From an uncultured Mycoplasmatales bacterium (lineage in GTDB: Bacteria; Bacillota_I; Bacilli_A; Mycoplasmatales; Mycoplasmoidaceae), in the NCBI GenBank assembly GCA_910578525.1, contig CAJTRF010000005.1, forward strand, positions 24,496 through 52,525: 28,030 nucleotides of DNA. Reading direction: 5' to 3'. The position numbers and the translations under genes were made by a program. This document shows, piece by piece, positions 1 to 8,524 of the stretch (positions are counted from its first letter, which is position 1; every line of letters begins with the position of its first letter). The notes under the pieces were generated by a model. That model was not told the origin of the DNA, did not search any database, and worked only from the letters and a program-made list of their open reading frames with translations.

Positions 1-1127
1 AATTACAATCAATTGGTGAAAATGCTTTTGGTGATTGTCCTAATTTAAGCAGTATTACATGAGATGCTTGAACTGGTTTGTTTCATTCTTTGTCAAGTGA
101 TGCATTTAGTGGTGTTTGTCAAACAGGTGGAGCAGTTACAGTAACTAATCCTAGTGATGGTCATGATAGTGATGCATTGCTTAACCATTTATTAAGAAAA
201 GGTGGGTTACCACAAAGTTGAGCTAAAGATGTTGTTAATCCTTTACCAGATGAAGTTTATAAATTTTCTGAAGATGGTGAAACATTATTAGGTTTTCAAG
301 ATGCTTTTTTAAATGATTCAGCTTCTCCTATTTATAAAGACAATTTTCAAAATTGTGACACTATGCAAATTCCAGCAAGCGTAACAAGTATTGCTGATAA
401 CGCTTTTTTTAACAATGAGTCATCAATCTTCCCATCATTTATTAAAAATTTAACTTTTGCTGAAGGGTCTCATTGTTCTTCAATTGGTAATACTGCTTTT
501 CAAAGATTTCCTGCATTAACTTCTGCAACATTCCCAAGTAGTTTAGAATCAATTGGTAGTGGTGCTTTTTTCCAATGTCGAGATTTAACAGTAGTTGATT
601 TATCGAATTGTGGGAATTTAACTACATTTAACTCCGCTGGTGCTACTTTTAGTGGCTGCACTTCATTAACTTCTGTGGTTTTACCTAGTAGTTTTACAAC
701 TATTCCGTATCTTTCTTTTGAAGATTGTTCAACGTTAACTTCTGTAAATTTCCCAAGTAGTCTTGCTGAAATAGGTAAGAGCGCTTTTTCAGGTTATTCT
801 TCATTAGATTCAATTAACTTATCAGAATGTATCGATTTAACTGTTATAAATTTTAATGCTTTCTATAATTGTTCAGCATTAACTTCTGTATCATTTCCAA
901 GTAGGTTAAAAACATTAGGTGTTTCAGTCTTTACTGATTGTAATAATTTAAGAAATATTATATGAAATGCTTGAACTGGTGATACCACTATTGGTCAAAG
1001 TGCTTTTAATAGAGTTTATAGCGAAGGAAAAGTTCAAGTAACTAATCCAAAAGATGATGCACACAATAGCGCAGCTCTTCTTGCGTATTTAAAGGAAAAA
1101 GGTTTACCGGATGGTTGACATATATAA
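1..1127 (+). CDS. BspA-like leucine-rich-repeat surface protein, 3' part (5' end outside window)
   Basis: The frame is open from base 3 to TAA at 1125-1127 if UGA is tryptophan (for example at 963-965 and 1116-1118). It shows LRR_5 / BspA-type repeats of about 23 residues with the pattern I(G/A)xxAFxxCxxL followed by a strand and FPSSL. A different module occurs twice, at about 57-225 and 957-1127: an (I)TWDAWTG-type strand, an AF element, then VTNP...ALL..L..KGLP..W, which looks like a form of the cap that ends BspA repeat blocks. The protein ends directly after the second cap (LPDGWHI) with no membrane anchor, unlike the minus-strand LRR proteins here. The start and any signal peptide lie outside the window. 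In other bacteria BspA-type LRR proteins are exported adhesins; adhesion is inferred here. Confidence 0.85.
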
Positions 1128-1128
1128 T
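1123..1128 (+). promoter_or_regulatory. Possible -10 box (TATAAT) overlapping the LRR gene stop codon
   Basis: A perfect TATAAT overlaps the stop codon of the LRR gene and would start a transcript near 1135 running through the structured intergenic region to the terminator at 1319-1362. No good -35 is seen at normal spacing; mollicute promoters often rely on the -10 alone. TATAAT occurs often by chance in DNA this AT-rich, so this is only suggestive. Confidence 0.3.
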
Positions 1129-1134
1129 TCTTAA

Positions 1135-1362
1135 TTAATTTGTTTCTGTGAAGAGATTTAAGTGTCCTTGAGCTTGTTGACACAACTTTAAATGAATATT
1201 TGCTTCTTAATATCTCTACAATTTATGTTTTTTCTGGTATGCAAGACACATATTTTTAATATTTCAAGAACCGTGGTAGACGTTGAGCAGACAGACAAGC
1301 TTACACAGGTTTATTGCTAAGTAAGTAACACAAAAAAGCAAGAGTTTATTCTTACTTTTTTT
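1135..1362 (+). ncRNA. Candidate structured small RNA or long 3' UTR
   Basis: These roughly 225 bases between the LRR gene and yaaA hold no credible ORF but do hold secondary structure. An outer stem pairs 1152-1161 with 1207-1217 (one bulge). Inside it GTGTC at 1162-1166 pairs with GACAC at 1179-1183. A terminator closes the region. CTTAC at 1300-1304 could compete with the terminator 3' arm for the GTAAG at 1321-1325. The GC content looks higher than the flanking intergenic DNA (for example around 1270-1310). I looked for signatures of SRP RNA (the GGAAG loop), tmRNA (a tRNA-like 3' end) and RNase P RNA (GAGGAAAGTCC) and found none. It could be a small RNA started at 1123-1128, or the 3' UTR of the LRR mRNA. 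Confidence 0.3.
1319..1362 (+). terminator. Rho-independent terminator upstream of yaaA
   Basis: AAGTAAG at 1319-1325 pairs perfectly with CTTACTT at 1351-1357, followed by a T run to 1362. The 25-nt loop is long, so the hairpin is weaker than a classic terminator. It would end transcription of the LRR gene or the candidate small RNA before the yaaA promoter. Confidence 0.55.
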
Positions 1363-1381
1363 AATTAATTTTTAGTTCAAC

Positions 1382-1413
1382 TATTTATATATTATATATA
1401 TAATATATAAATA
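1382..1413. repeat. Perfect 32-bp AT-only palindrome
   Basis: The 32 bases are identical to their reverse complement and contain only A and T. The palindrome ends 6 nt before the yaaA start codon and contains the probable -10 box. It could extrude as a cruciform, act as a supercoil-sensitive promoter element ahead of the gyrase operon, or be a protein-binding site; the sequence alone does not say which. Confidence 0.9.
1399..1404 (+). promoter_or_regulatory. Probable -10 box for the yaaA-gyrB-gyrA operon
   Basis: TATAAT lies inside the palindrome. A start about 7 nt downstream, near 1411, would leave a leader of only about 9 nt before the ATG at 1420. That fits the absence of a Shine-Dalgarno sequence before yaaA and suggests near-leaderless translation. 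No convincing -35 is present. Confidence 0.5.
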
Positions 1414-1419
1414 TTATTT

Positions 1420-1632
1420 ATGTCCACCATCAAAATCCGCACTAAATATATTACGTTGGGTCAACTAATTAAATTCATCGGATTAATTGATAATGGATCA
1501 CAAGCAAAATCATTTATTGCAAATAGCAACATCACTTACAATGGTGTTGAAGAAAAAAGACGTGGTAAAAAGATTTATGCTAATGATACAGTAGTCATAA
1601 ATAATACTGAATACTTAATAACAAAGGAATAG
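1420..1632 (+). CDS. yaaA: S4-domain RNA-binding protein YaaA-like
   Basis: This 70-residue protein matches the small stand-alone S4 RNA-binding domain usually found between dnaN and recF or gyrB in Firmicutes. Visible features are the N-terminal ITLGQLIKFIGLIDNGSQAK stretch (about residues 11-30), V.YNGVEEKRRGKKIY (about 39-53) and a C-terminal basic/hydrophobic strand. YaaA-type proteins are associated with the ribosome; the exact role is uncertain. The ATG at 1420 has no ribosome-binding site, only the promoter palindrome just upstream. The stop is 4 nt before gyrB and the gyrB ribosome-binding site lies inside its 3' end, so the two are probably cotranscribed. recF, usual next to it in firmicute-type clusters, is absent. 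Confidence 0.85.
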   Translation: MSTIKIRTKYITLGQLIKFIGLIDNGSQAKSFIANSNITYNGVEEKRRGKKIYANDTVVINNTEYLITKE

Positions 1633-1636
1633 AAGT

Positions 1637-3604
1637 ATGGAACAAAATGAAAAACTAAAACTTGAACAAGAAAAAGAATATGGTGCAAGTAGTATTCGCA
1701 TTCTAGAAGGTCTAGAAGCCGTAAGAAAGCGTCCTGGTATGTATATTGGATCAACAGGGCCCCAAGGATTACATCACATGATTTGGGAAATCGTTGATAA
1801 CGCCATTGATGAAGCTATGGGAGGTTATGCAACAAGAGTTATTGTTACATTAACTAAACAAGGTTCTATTAGAGTAGATGATGATGGTCGTGGTATCCCA
1901 GTGGATATCCATCCTAAGACTGGCAAATCAACTGTAGAAACCGTTTTAACAGTGCTACACGCTGGTGGTAAGTTTGATAATACATCTTATAAGATTTCTG
2001 GTGGTTTACATGGTGTAGGTGCATCTGTTACAAACGCTTTGTCTAAATGAATGAAAGTATGAGTATCTAGAAACCATGAAGAATACTATGTAGAATTCCA
2101 AAACGGTGGTCACACAGTAGAACCATTAAAGAAATTAGGACATTCTGATAAACTACAAGGTACTATTGTAGAATTTTTCCCAGACTTTACTGTTATGGAA
2201 CAAGCTCCATTTGAACATGACATTATTGCTGGACGTCTAAGACAATTAACATATTTAAACAAAGGTTTAAAAATCATCTTTATCGATGAACAAACAAACC
2301 AAAAAGATGAATGATTGTATGAAGGTGGTTTAAAAGAATACATTGAAGATTTAAACCGTGATAAAGAAAAACTAGTTCCATCAATTGTTTATGGTGAAGA
2401 AGAAGCAAAAGTAAAAATTCCTAATAGTTTACAAGATGAAACATACAACATTAAAGTTGAAGTTGCATTCCAATATAACAAGACATATAACAACTCTTGT
2501 TATTCTTTCTGTAACAACATTAACACCATTGAAGGTGGAACTCATGAAGAAGGTTTTAGATTAGCTTTAGTTAAAATCTTAAATAGATTTGCTATTGAAA
2601 AGAAATTCATTAAAGAATCTGATGAAAAATTTACAAAAGACGATGTGGTTGAAGGTTTAACTGCTATTGTTTCAATTAAGCACCCTAACCCTCAATATGA
2701 AGGTCAAACTAAGCGTAAATTAGGAAACACTGAAGTTCGTCCTTTTGTAAATAAAGTAACATCAGATGTATTTGAAAAATATGTTCTTGAAAACCCAGAT
2801 GATGCAATCATCATTATCAAGAAGATCATGTTAGCTCAAGAAGCTCGTAGAAAATCTCAAGAAGCTAAAGATGCTACAAGAAGAAAATCTCCATTTGATT
2901 CAGCATCTTTACCTGGTAAACTTGCAGATTGTTCTACAAAAGATCATACAATCTCTGAATTATATATTGTCGAAGGTGATTCAGCGGGTGGATCTGCAAA
3001 ACTAGGTAGAAACCGTGAATTCCAAGCAATCTTACCTTTAAAAGGTAAAATCTTAAATGTTGAAAAAGCAAAAACTAATAAAATTTTTGAAAATGATGAA
3101 ATCATGGCAATGATTACTGCAATCGGTGCTGGTGTTAACCCAGAATTTGATTTAACTAAAATTCGTTATGACAAGATCATCATCATGACCGATGCTGATG
3201 TCGATGGTAGTCACATTCGTATCTTATTGCTTACATTCTTCTTCAGATATATGTATCCATTAATTGAAAGTGGACACATTTATGCTGCTCAACCACCTTT
3301 ATACAAATTTATGTTAGGTAAAACAGTCAAGTATGCATATACAGATCAAGAATTAGAAGACTTTAAAAAAGCCGCTGGTAACGCTCATTATTCAGTACAA
3401 AGATATAAAGGTTTAGGTGAAATGAACCCTGAACAATTGTGAGATACAACTATGGATCCACAATACAGAATTCTTCAAAAAATATCTATTGATGATGCTG
3501 TTAAAGCAGATGCAGAATTCTCATTATTAATGGGTGATGATGTAATGCCTAGAAAGGATTTCATTTCAAAGAATGCCAAGTTCGTCAAGAACTTAGACAT
3601 CTAA
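1637..3604 (+). CDS. gyrB: DNA gyrase subunit B (655 aa)
   Basis: ATPase subunit of DNA gyrase (type IIA topoisomerase), which with GyrA introduces negative supercoils. The GHKL ATP-binding motifs are intact: EIVDNAIDEA, DDGRGIPVDIH and the ATP lid GGLHGVGASVTNAL. The TOPRIM domain has EGDSAGGSA followed by PLKGKILNVEKA, then the acidic DADVDGSH metal site. The C-terminal tail has QRYKGLGEMNPEQLW. At least three tryptophans are UGA codons (2048, 2060, 3440), so the standard code would split the gene; one UGG is also used. Length is normal for mollicutes. The ATG at 1637 follows AAAGGAA in the end of yaaA. The choice over parE rests on the gyrA neighbour and the yaaA context. Confidence 0.97.
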
Positions 3605-3623
3605 TTAAAGGAGAAAAATAGTT

Positions 3624-3839
3624 ATGGTAAAATGTAGAAATTGTGGAAACTTTGTAGAACCTAAATTAAATAGCAATCAAATAATTATTGCAATCCTTTT
3701 AACATTAATTTCTTTTGGTGGCGGTATTGTATACATCATCTTAGCTTCAAAAGAAACGTGTCCAGTATGTGGATCTAATGTTTATAGAAAAGAGCTTCAA
3801 AACGAACAAGAAGTTACAGAAGTAGAAATCAATAAATAA
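3624..3839 (+). CDS. Small CxxC / membrane-helix / CxxC protein (LITAF-like layout)
   Basis: This 71-residue protein has CRNC at residues 4-7, one hydrophobic segment at about 20-42, and CPVC at 46-49, then a charged tail. I do not recognise the family. Two cysteine pairs flanking a hydrophobic stretch resemble a split zinc ribbon with a membrane-inserted hairpin, the arrangement of eukaryotic LITAF domains; similarity in layout is observed, relationship is inference. A simple transmembrane helix would put the pairs on opposite sides of the membrane, so either the segment is re-entrant or each pair acts separately. A strong AAAGGAG lies 10 nt before the ATG, and the gyrA ribosome-binding site overlaps its stop codon, so it is a member of the gyr operon. 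Confidence 0.8.
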   Translation: MVKCRNCGNFVEPKLNSNQIIIAILLTLISFGGGIVYIILASKETCPVCGSNVYRKELQNEQEVTEVEINK

Positions 3840-3850
3840 AGGAGAAAATT

Positions 3851-6403
3851 ATGGCTGATAGTTCAAATATTGAAAAAATTCGTGAATCTTTAACAAAAAC
3901 TGTTGTTAAAGATCGTCCTATTGTAAAAGAATTACAAACATCATTCTTAGATTATGCAATGAGTGTTATCGTTGCTCGTGCTATTCCTGATGCTCGTGAT
4001 GGTTTTAAACCAGTTCACCGTAGAGTTTTATATGCTGCTTATGGATTAGGCATGACAAGTGATAGAGCATATAAAAAATCTGCTCGTTTAGTTGGTGAAG
4101 TTATTGGTAAGTATCACCCACACGGAGATGCTGCTGCTTATGAAACAGCTGTTCGTATGGCTCAAGACTTCTCAATGAGATATTTACTTATTGATGGTCA
4201 TGGTAACTTTGGTTCAATTGACGGTGATGGTGCAGCTGCTATGCGTTATACAGAATGCAGATTATCTAAATTGGCAGATACTATTATGAATGACATCGAT
4301 AAGAATACTGTTGATTTCACTGACAACTATGATGGTAGCGAAAAAGAACCAGTAGTCTTACCAGCATTATTTCCTAACTTATTAGCAAATGGATCAAGTG
4401 GTATTGCTGTAGGTATGGCAACTAACATTCCACCTCACAACTTAAATGAATTAGTAGCTGCTATTAAATTAATTGCAGCTAAACCAGATACTACAATTGA
4501 AGAAATTAAACAAGTATTGTCTGGGCCAGATTTCCCAACAGGTGCTGAAATTATTGGTGCTAAGGGAATTGATGATTACTTTAACACAGGACGTGGTTCT
4601 ATTACTATTAGAGCTAAGGGTACTTACACAACTGAATCTAATGGTAAATCTACTATTATCTTCACCGAAATCCCATACATGGTTAACAAGACTGCATTAA
4701 TTGAAAAGATTGTTGATCTTGTTAAAACTATGCAAATTGAAGGAATTGCAGACCTTCGTGATGAAACTAACCGTGAAGGTATCAGAATTGTTATTGAAAC
4801 AAAGAAAGATGTTGTTCCTGAAGTTTTAATGAACCAATTGTATAAAGCTACTCCATTACAAACTAACTTTGCTGTTAACATGTTAGCTCTATATAAAAAT
4901 GAACCTAAGTTATTAAACATTAAACAAGCTTTAGAAATCTACTTAGAACATCAAATTGAAGTATTAACACGTAAAACTGAATTTAATTTAAAGAAAGCTA
5001 CAGAACGTGAACATATTTTAGAAGGTCTACATATCGCTACTGGTAACATTGAACGTGTTATCGAAATCATTAGAAAAGCAGATGATAATAACACTGCATT
5101 AACTCAGTTAATGACAGAATTTAAATTATCTGAAATTCAATCTAAAGCTATTCTTGAAATGAAACTTCGTTCATTAAGTGGTATTGAACGTAAAAAGATT
5201 GAACAAGAATTAGAAGAATTAAAAGCAAGAATTATTGACTTAAAAGATATCTTAGCTAGATATGAACGTAAGATTGAAATTATTGATGCAAACCTTGATG
5301 AATTAGTAAGAAGATTTGGCGACAAGAGAAGAACCACAATCGCTTTTGATGCATCAAGTGAAATTGATGATGAAGACTTAATTCCTGTAGAAGACATCAT
5401 TATCACAATGTCTAACCGTGGATACTTTAAACGTGTTCCAATTGATACATACCGTGCCCAAAAAAGAGGTGGTGTTGGTGTTATTGGATTACAAACACAC
5501 AATGATGATAATGTTCAAAAGATTATTGCAGCATCTACACATACTGATATCTTATTCTTTACAGACTTTGGTAAAGTATACAGATTAAGAGGATACCAAA
5601 TCCCAAAAGGTGTTAGAACATCAAAAGGTATTCCTGCTATTAACTTAATTGGTATAGAAAAAAATGAAAGAGTTTTAACTATTTTACCAATTGATAATTA
5701 TGAAAATGGTTGTCTATTCTTTGCTACAGTTAATGGTATAGTAAAGAAAACTTCACTAAATGAATATGCAAGAATCCAATCTAATGGTAAAATTGCTATT
5801 ACATTAAAAGAAGGTGATAAATTATTTAATGTTATCCATGTAAATGATAACGATGAAATCTATTTAGCCGGAAGTAATGGTAACTTAGCTAGATTCTTAT
5901 CTAGTCAAGTAAGAAGCATGGGTAGACAAGCTGCTGGTGTTCATGGTATGAGATTAGATGATAAAGAATACATTGTAGGTTTGTCTTCTAGTCAAAGCGG
6001 TAATAAGATTTTATCTGTTGGAGCAAAAGGCGTTGGTAAGTTAACCCCTGTTGAAGAATACAGATTAACAAGGAGAAACGCTAAAGGTGTTAAGACTCTT
6101 AAAGTTAACCAAAAAACAGGTAAACTTGTTTATACAGGTGCTGTTGTAGGTGATGAAGATGCCTTAATGATCACTTCAGCTGGTAAAATCATTAGATTCT
6201 CATTATCACAAGTTAACACAATTGGTCGTAGTACTTCAGGTGTTAAATTAATGGATGTTGATGAAAATGAAAAGATTCAATCTGTTACATTATTTACACC
6301 ATCTGAAAATGAAGAAACTACAGATGTAGAAATCAACGAATCTTCATTAGAAGATAATAACACAGACCAAGGTCCTACTCCTAACCCTGAAGACGTTGAA
6401 TAA
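3851..6403 (+). CDS. gyrA: DNA gyrase subunit A (850 aa)
   Basis: DNA cleavage/religation subunit of gyrase. The N-terminal winged-helix domain has the catalytic tyrosine in AMRYTE (Tyr133, E. coli Tyr122). The C-terminal half carries the beta-pinwheel with a GyrA-box-like QKRGGVG (around residue 537), needed for DNA wrapping and arguing for GyrA over ParC. The quinolone-determining stretch reads HPHGDAAAYE, so the position equivalent to E. coli Ser83 is Ala94 and that of Asp87 is Glu98. The acidic tail of about 30 residues (EENEETTDVEINESSLED) is typical. AAAGGAG at 3838-3844 gives a 6-nt spacer to the ATG. Its stop TAA shares one base with the galE ATG. Confidence 0.97.
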   Translation: MADSSNIEKIRESLTKTVVKDRPIVKELQTSFLDYAMSVIVARAIPDARDGFKPVHRRVLYAAYGLGMTSDRAYKKSARLVGEVIGKYHPHGDAAAYETAVRMAQDFSMRYLLIDGHGNFGSIDGDGAAAMRYTECRLSKLADTIMNDIDKNTVDFTDNYDGSEKEPVVLPALFPNLLANGSSGIAVGMATNIPPHNLNELVAAIKLIAAKPDTTIEEIKQVLSGPDFPTGAEIIGAKGIDDYFNTGRGSITIRAKGTYTTESNGKSTIIFTEIPYMVNKTALIEKIVDLVKTMQIEGIADLRDETNREGIRIVIETKKDVVPEVLMNQLYKATPLQTNFAVNMLALYKNEPKLLNIKQALEIYLEHQIEVLTRKTEFNLKKATEREHILEGLHIATGNIERVIEIIRKADDNNTALTQLMTEFKLSEIQSKAILEMKLRSLSGIERKKIEQELEELKARIIDLKDILARYERKIEIIDANLDELVRRFGDKRRTTIAFDASSEIDDEDLIPVEDIIITMSNRGYFKRVPIDTYRAQKRGGVGVIGLQTHNDDNVQKIIAASTHTDILFFTDFGKVYRLRGYQIPKGVRTSKGIPAINLIGIEKNERVLTILPIDNYENGCLFFATVNGIVKKTSLNEYARIQSNGKIAITLKEGDKLFNVIHVNDNDEIYLAGSNGNLARFLSSQVRSMGRQAAGVHGMRLDDKEYIVGLSSSQSGNKILSVGAKGVGKLTPVEEYRLTRRNAKGVKTLKVNQKTGKLVYTGAVVGDEDALMITSAGKIIRFSLSQVNTIGRSTSGVKLMDVDENEKIQSVTLFTPSENEETTDVEINESSLEDNNTDQGPTPNPEDVE

Positions 6404-7371
6404 TGAACGTATTAATTACTGGTGGTGCAGGTTATATTGGTTCTGTTACTGCTGAATTATTTTTAAACAACAAACATAACGTAATAATTTATGATGATTT
6501 ATCAACAGGATTTTTAAAACTAGTTGATAAAAGAGCGAAATTTGTTAAATCTTCTATTTTAAATTACAAAAAGCTTGTTGAGACTTTCAAAAAATATAAG
6601 GTCCAAGCAGTTGTTCATTTAGCTGCAAAAATAGTTGTTCCAGAATCGGTTGCCAAACCTTTTGAATACTTTCAAACTAATGTTAACGGAACAATGAACA
6701 TTCTTAAAGCAATGAATGAGTGCAAGGTAAATAAAATTATTTTTGCCTCAAGTGCAGCAATTTATGGAAACGTTAAAAAAGTTCCTATAAGTGAAGATAG
6801 CCCTAAAAACCCTATTAATCCATATGGTCAAACGAAATTAATAGATGAAATGCTAATTAAGAATAATGCAGTAATTAACTCTAATTTCAAATATGTAAAT
6901 TTAAGATTCTTTAATGTTGCCGGTGCTTCTGATTCAGGTAAATATGGAATGCTAAAACAAAAACCATCTTTGTTAATACCATGTATTAGTGATTCTTTTA
7001 TTAAGAATACTCAATTTTTTATATATGGCAACAGCTATAAAACCATTGATAAAACCGCACTAAGAGATTACATTGATGTTAATGATGTTGCTAATGCGAT
7101 TTTATTAAGTATTAAATATTTAGATAAAAACAAATATGGAACATTTAATTTGGGAACTAACAAAGGTTGTACAGTTAAACAAGTATATGACATTGCTGTT
7201 AAAGTATTAAATATGAAACCAAATTTTTGTTATAACCCAAATAGACCTGGTGATCCTGATAAGCTTTTAACTACGAACAAATTAGCTAAAACCAAATTAA
7301 AATGAAGTCCAACACATTCTATCAAAGATATGATTGTGTCAGACTTCAAATTTAGAAAATCAAATATTTAA
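6403..7371 (+). CDS. galE: UDP-glucose 4-epimerase (322 aa)
   Basis: NAD-dependent short-chain dehydrogenase-type epimerase interconverting UDP-glucose and UDP-galactose, supplying galactose for glycolipids, capsule or other glycans. The Rossmann motif GGAGYIGS is at residues 7-14, the VHLAA strand at about 71-75, the catalytic SSAAIYG with Ser116/117, and Tyr141xxxLys145 in NPYGQTKLIDE. FNVAGA and the C-terminal RPGDPDKLL stretch also fit the family. The final segment requires one UGA read as tryptophan (7303-7305); total length is normal. The start codon overlaps the gyrA stop, so translation is probably coupled. Its TAA at 7369-7371 overlaps the stop of the convergent lipoprotein gene. Confidence 0.95.
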
Positions 7372-8492
7372 TTAATTTCTCACTTTACTCAAGAATGATC
7401 AAATTGGTGAGTATTATCATATTCGTAATCAGTTGGATAATCAATATATTGATTTGTAGATGATCCATTCTCAAATACGAAACCATCAATTAAAACAATT
7501 TGAACCTTAAAATCGTTATTTGATGGAATTTCACTAGAAGAAGAAAGCACAATGGAAGTAGATTCACTTAGCATTAGTAATAATTCTTTATCTATATACC
7601 TAATATCATCATTTTTTGGAGTTGTTTCAATTTTTGGTAAAAATTCTTGAACATTTAACATAGTATGAATTTTTTGTGGGTTTGATGCTTCGTGAATTCA
7701 AAATCACAAATATTTTTCAATTGATTCTCTTGGAAATGATTCGTGTTGTCCATTAAGGGAGATTGCACTATTATCTTTAACGCTTGTTGCATCTTTATAT
7801 TTAATAGGAATCAATTTATAAGATGACAATAGTTGATCTTTATTCATAAAAGCAGATAAATAATATAAGTTATTTAGTTTGAACATTCCTGTTGATTGAG
7901 AAGTAAAGAAACTTCCGTGTATATCATCCTTATCTATTGTTTTATAAAAACAATCAGTTTCTGGTAACTCAAAGTTTGGTGCAAGATACATATCTCATAA
8001 AACTTTATTGTGAAATTTTATTTCTTCTTTAAGTGGTGAAATATAAACAGCATGATAATGATTTAATTCATAATATTTTGTGTGTTTATAAGTTGTAAAT
8101 GTGGCTGATATTTTAAACGAAATATCATTAAGATTTTGACCAAAACTATAGTTATAAATTTTAGCAGAGTAGTTGCCGTATTGAGCAAAAGATAACATAT
8201 AAAAGTTTATTATGTCTGCTAAAATAACATTTTCAGAGAAGTTGTCATTTAAATACAGATCGGTAACAAGTGAATCGATGTTTGTTTCACCGCTTGTAAT
8301 AGGGGCTGAAGCATAAAGTTTACCTGTTTGGTATCGTGGTAATTCATAAGTTGGAACCAATTCGGAAAGATCAAAATCCTGATCAAATTCAAAAGAATTT
8401 CATATTTCTTGTTTGGAACATGAAAAAGAAAAAAATGGTATAGTAAATGCTAAAGATGTAATAAATGCTATTTTGAAAATTTTAGATTTCAT
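7368..8492 (-). CDS. Lipoprotein, 374 aa, unknown function
   Basis: Joined under code 4 from three pieces broken by UGA codons. The N-terminus has a basic start, a hydrophobic core and a lipobox ending FSFSC (Cys25), so the mature protein should be lipid-anchored on the outer membrane face. The body is rich in Tyr, Asn, Ser and Asp; near the C-terminus is the tryptophan-rich stretch KYLWFWIHEASNPQ, and the protein ends DHSWVKWEIN. I recognise no family. It is the last gene of the minus-strand surface run, 32 nt after the 1030-aa lipoprotein. No Shine-Dalgarno is seen before the ATG. Its TAA (7368-7370) overlaps the galE TAA, leaving no room for a separate terminator between the convergent genes. 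Confidence 0.85.
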
Positions 8493-8524
8493 TTTAAATT
8501 TAATTTTGATGTATAAAAATTATA

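Noticed and set aside
1135..1362. SRP RNA, tmRNA or RNase P RNA in the gap before yaaA
   Set aside because: The hallmark sequences of these RNAs are missing and the length is wrong for tmRNA or RNase P.
1128..1419. Replication origin next to yaaA-gyrB
   Set aside because: The neighbourhood is origin-like, but no dnaA or dnaN is present and I see no cluster of DnaA boxes.
2110..2343. Minus-strand frame of 77 codons within gyrB
   Set aside because: It is antisense to the gyrB section that joins the UGA-split halves, with no family features.
4473..5502. Long open frames in other phases and on the opposite strand inside gyrA
   Set aside because: They lie fully within a well-recognised gyrA and have no start signals or family motifs; they are by-products of codon bias.
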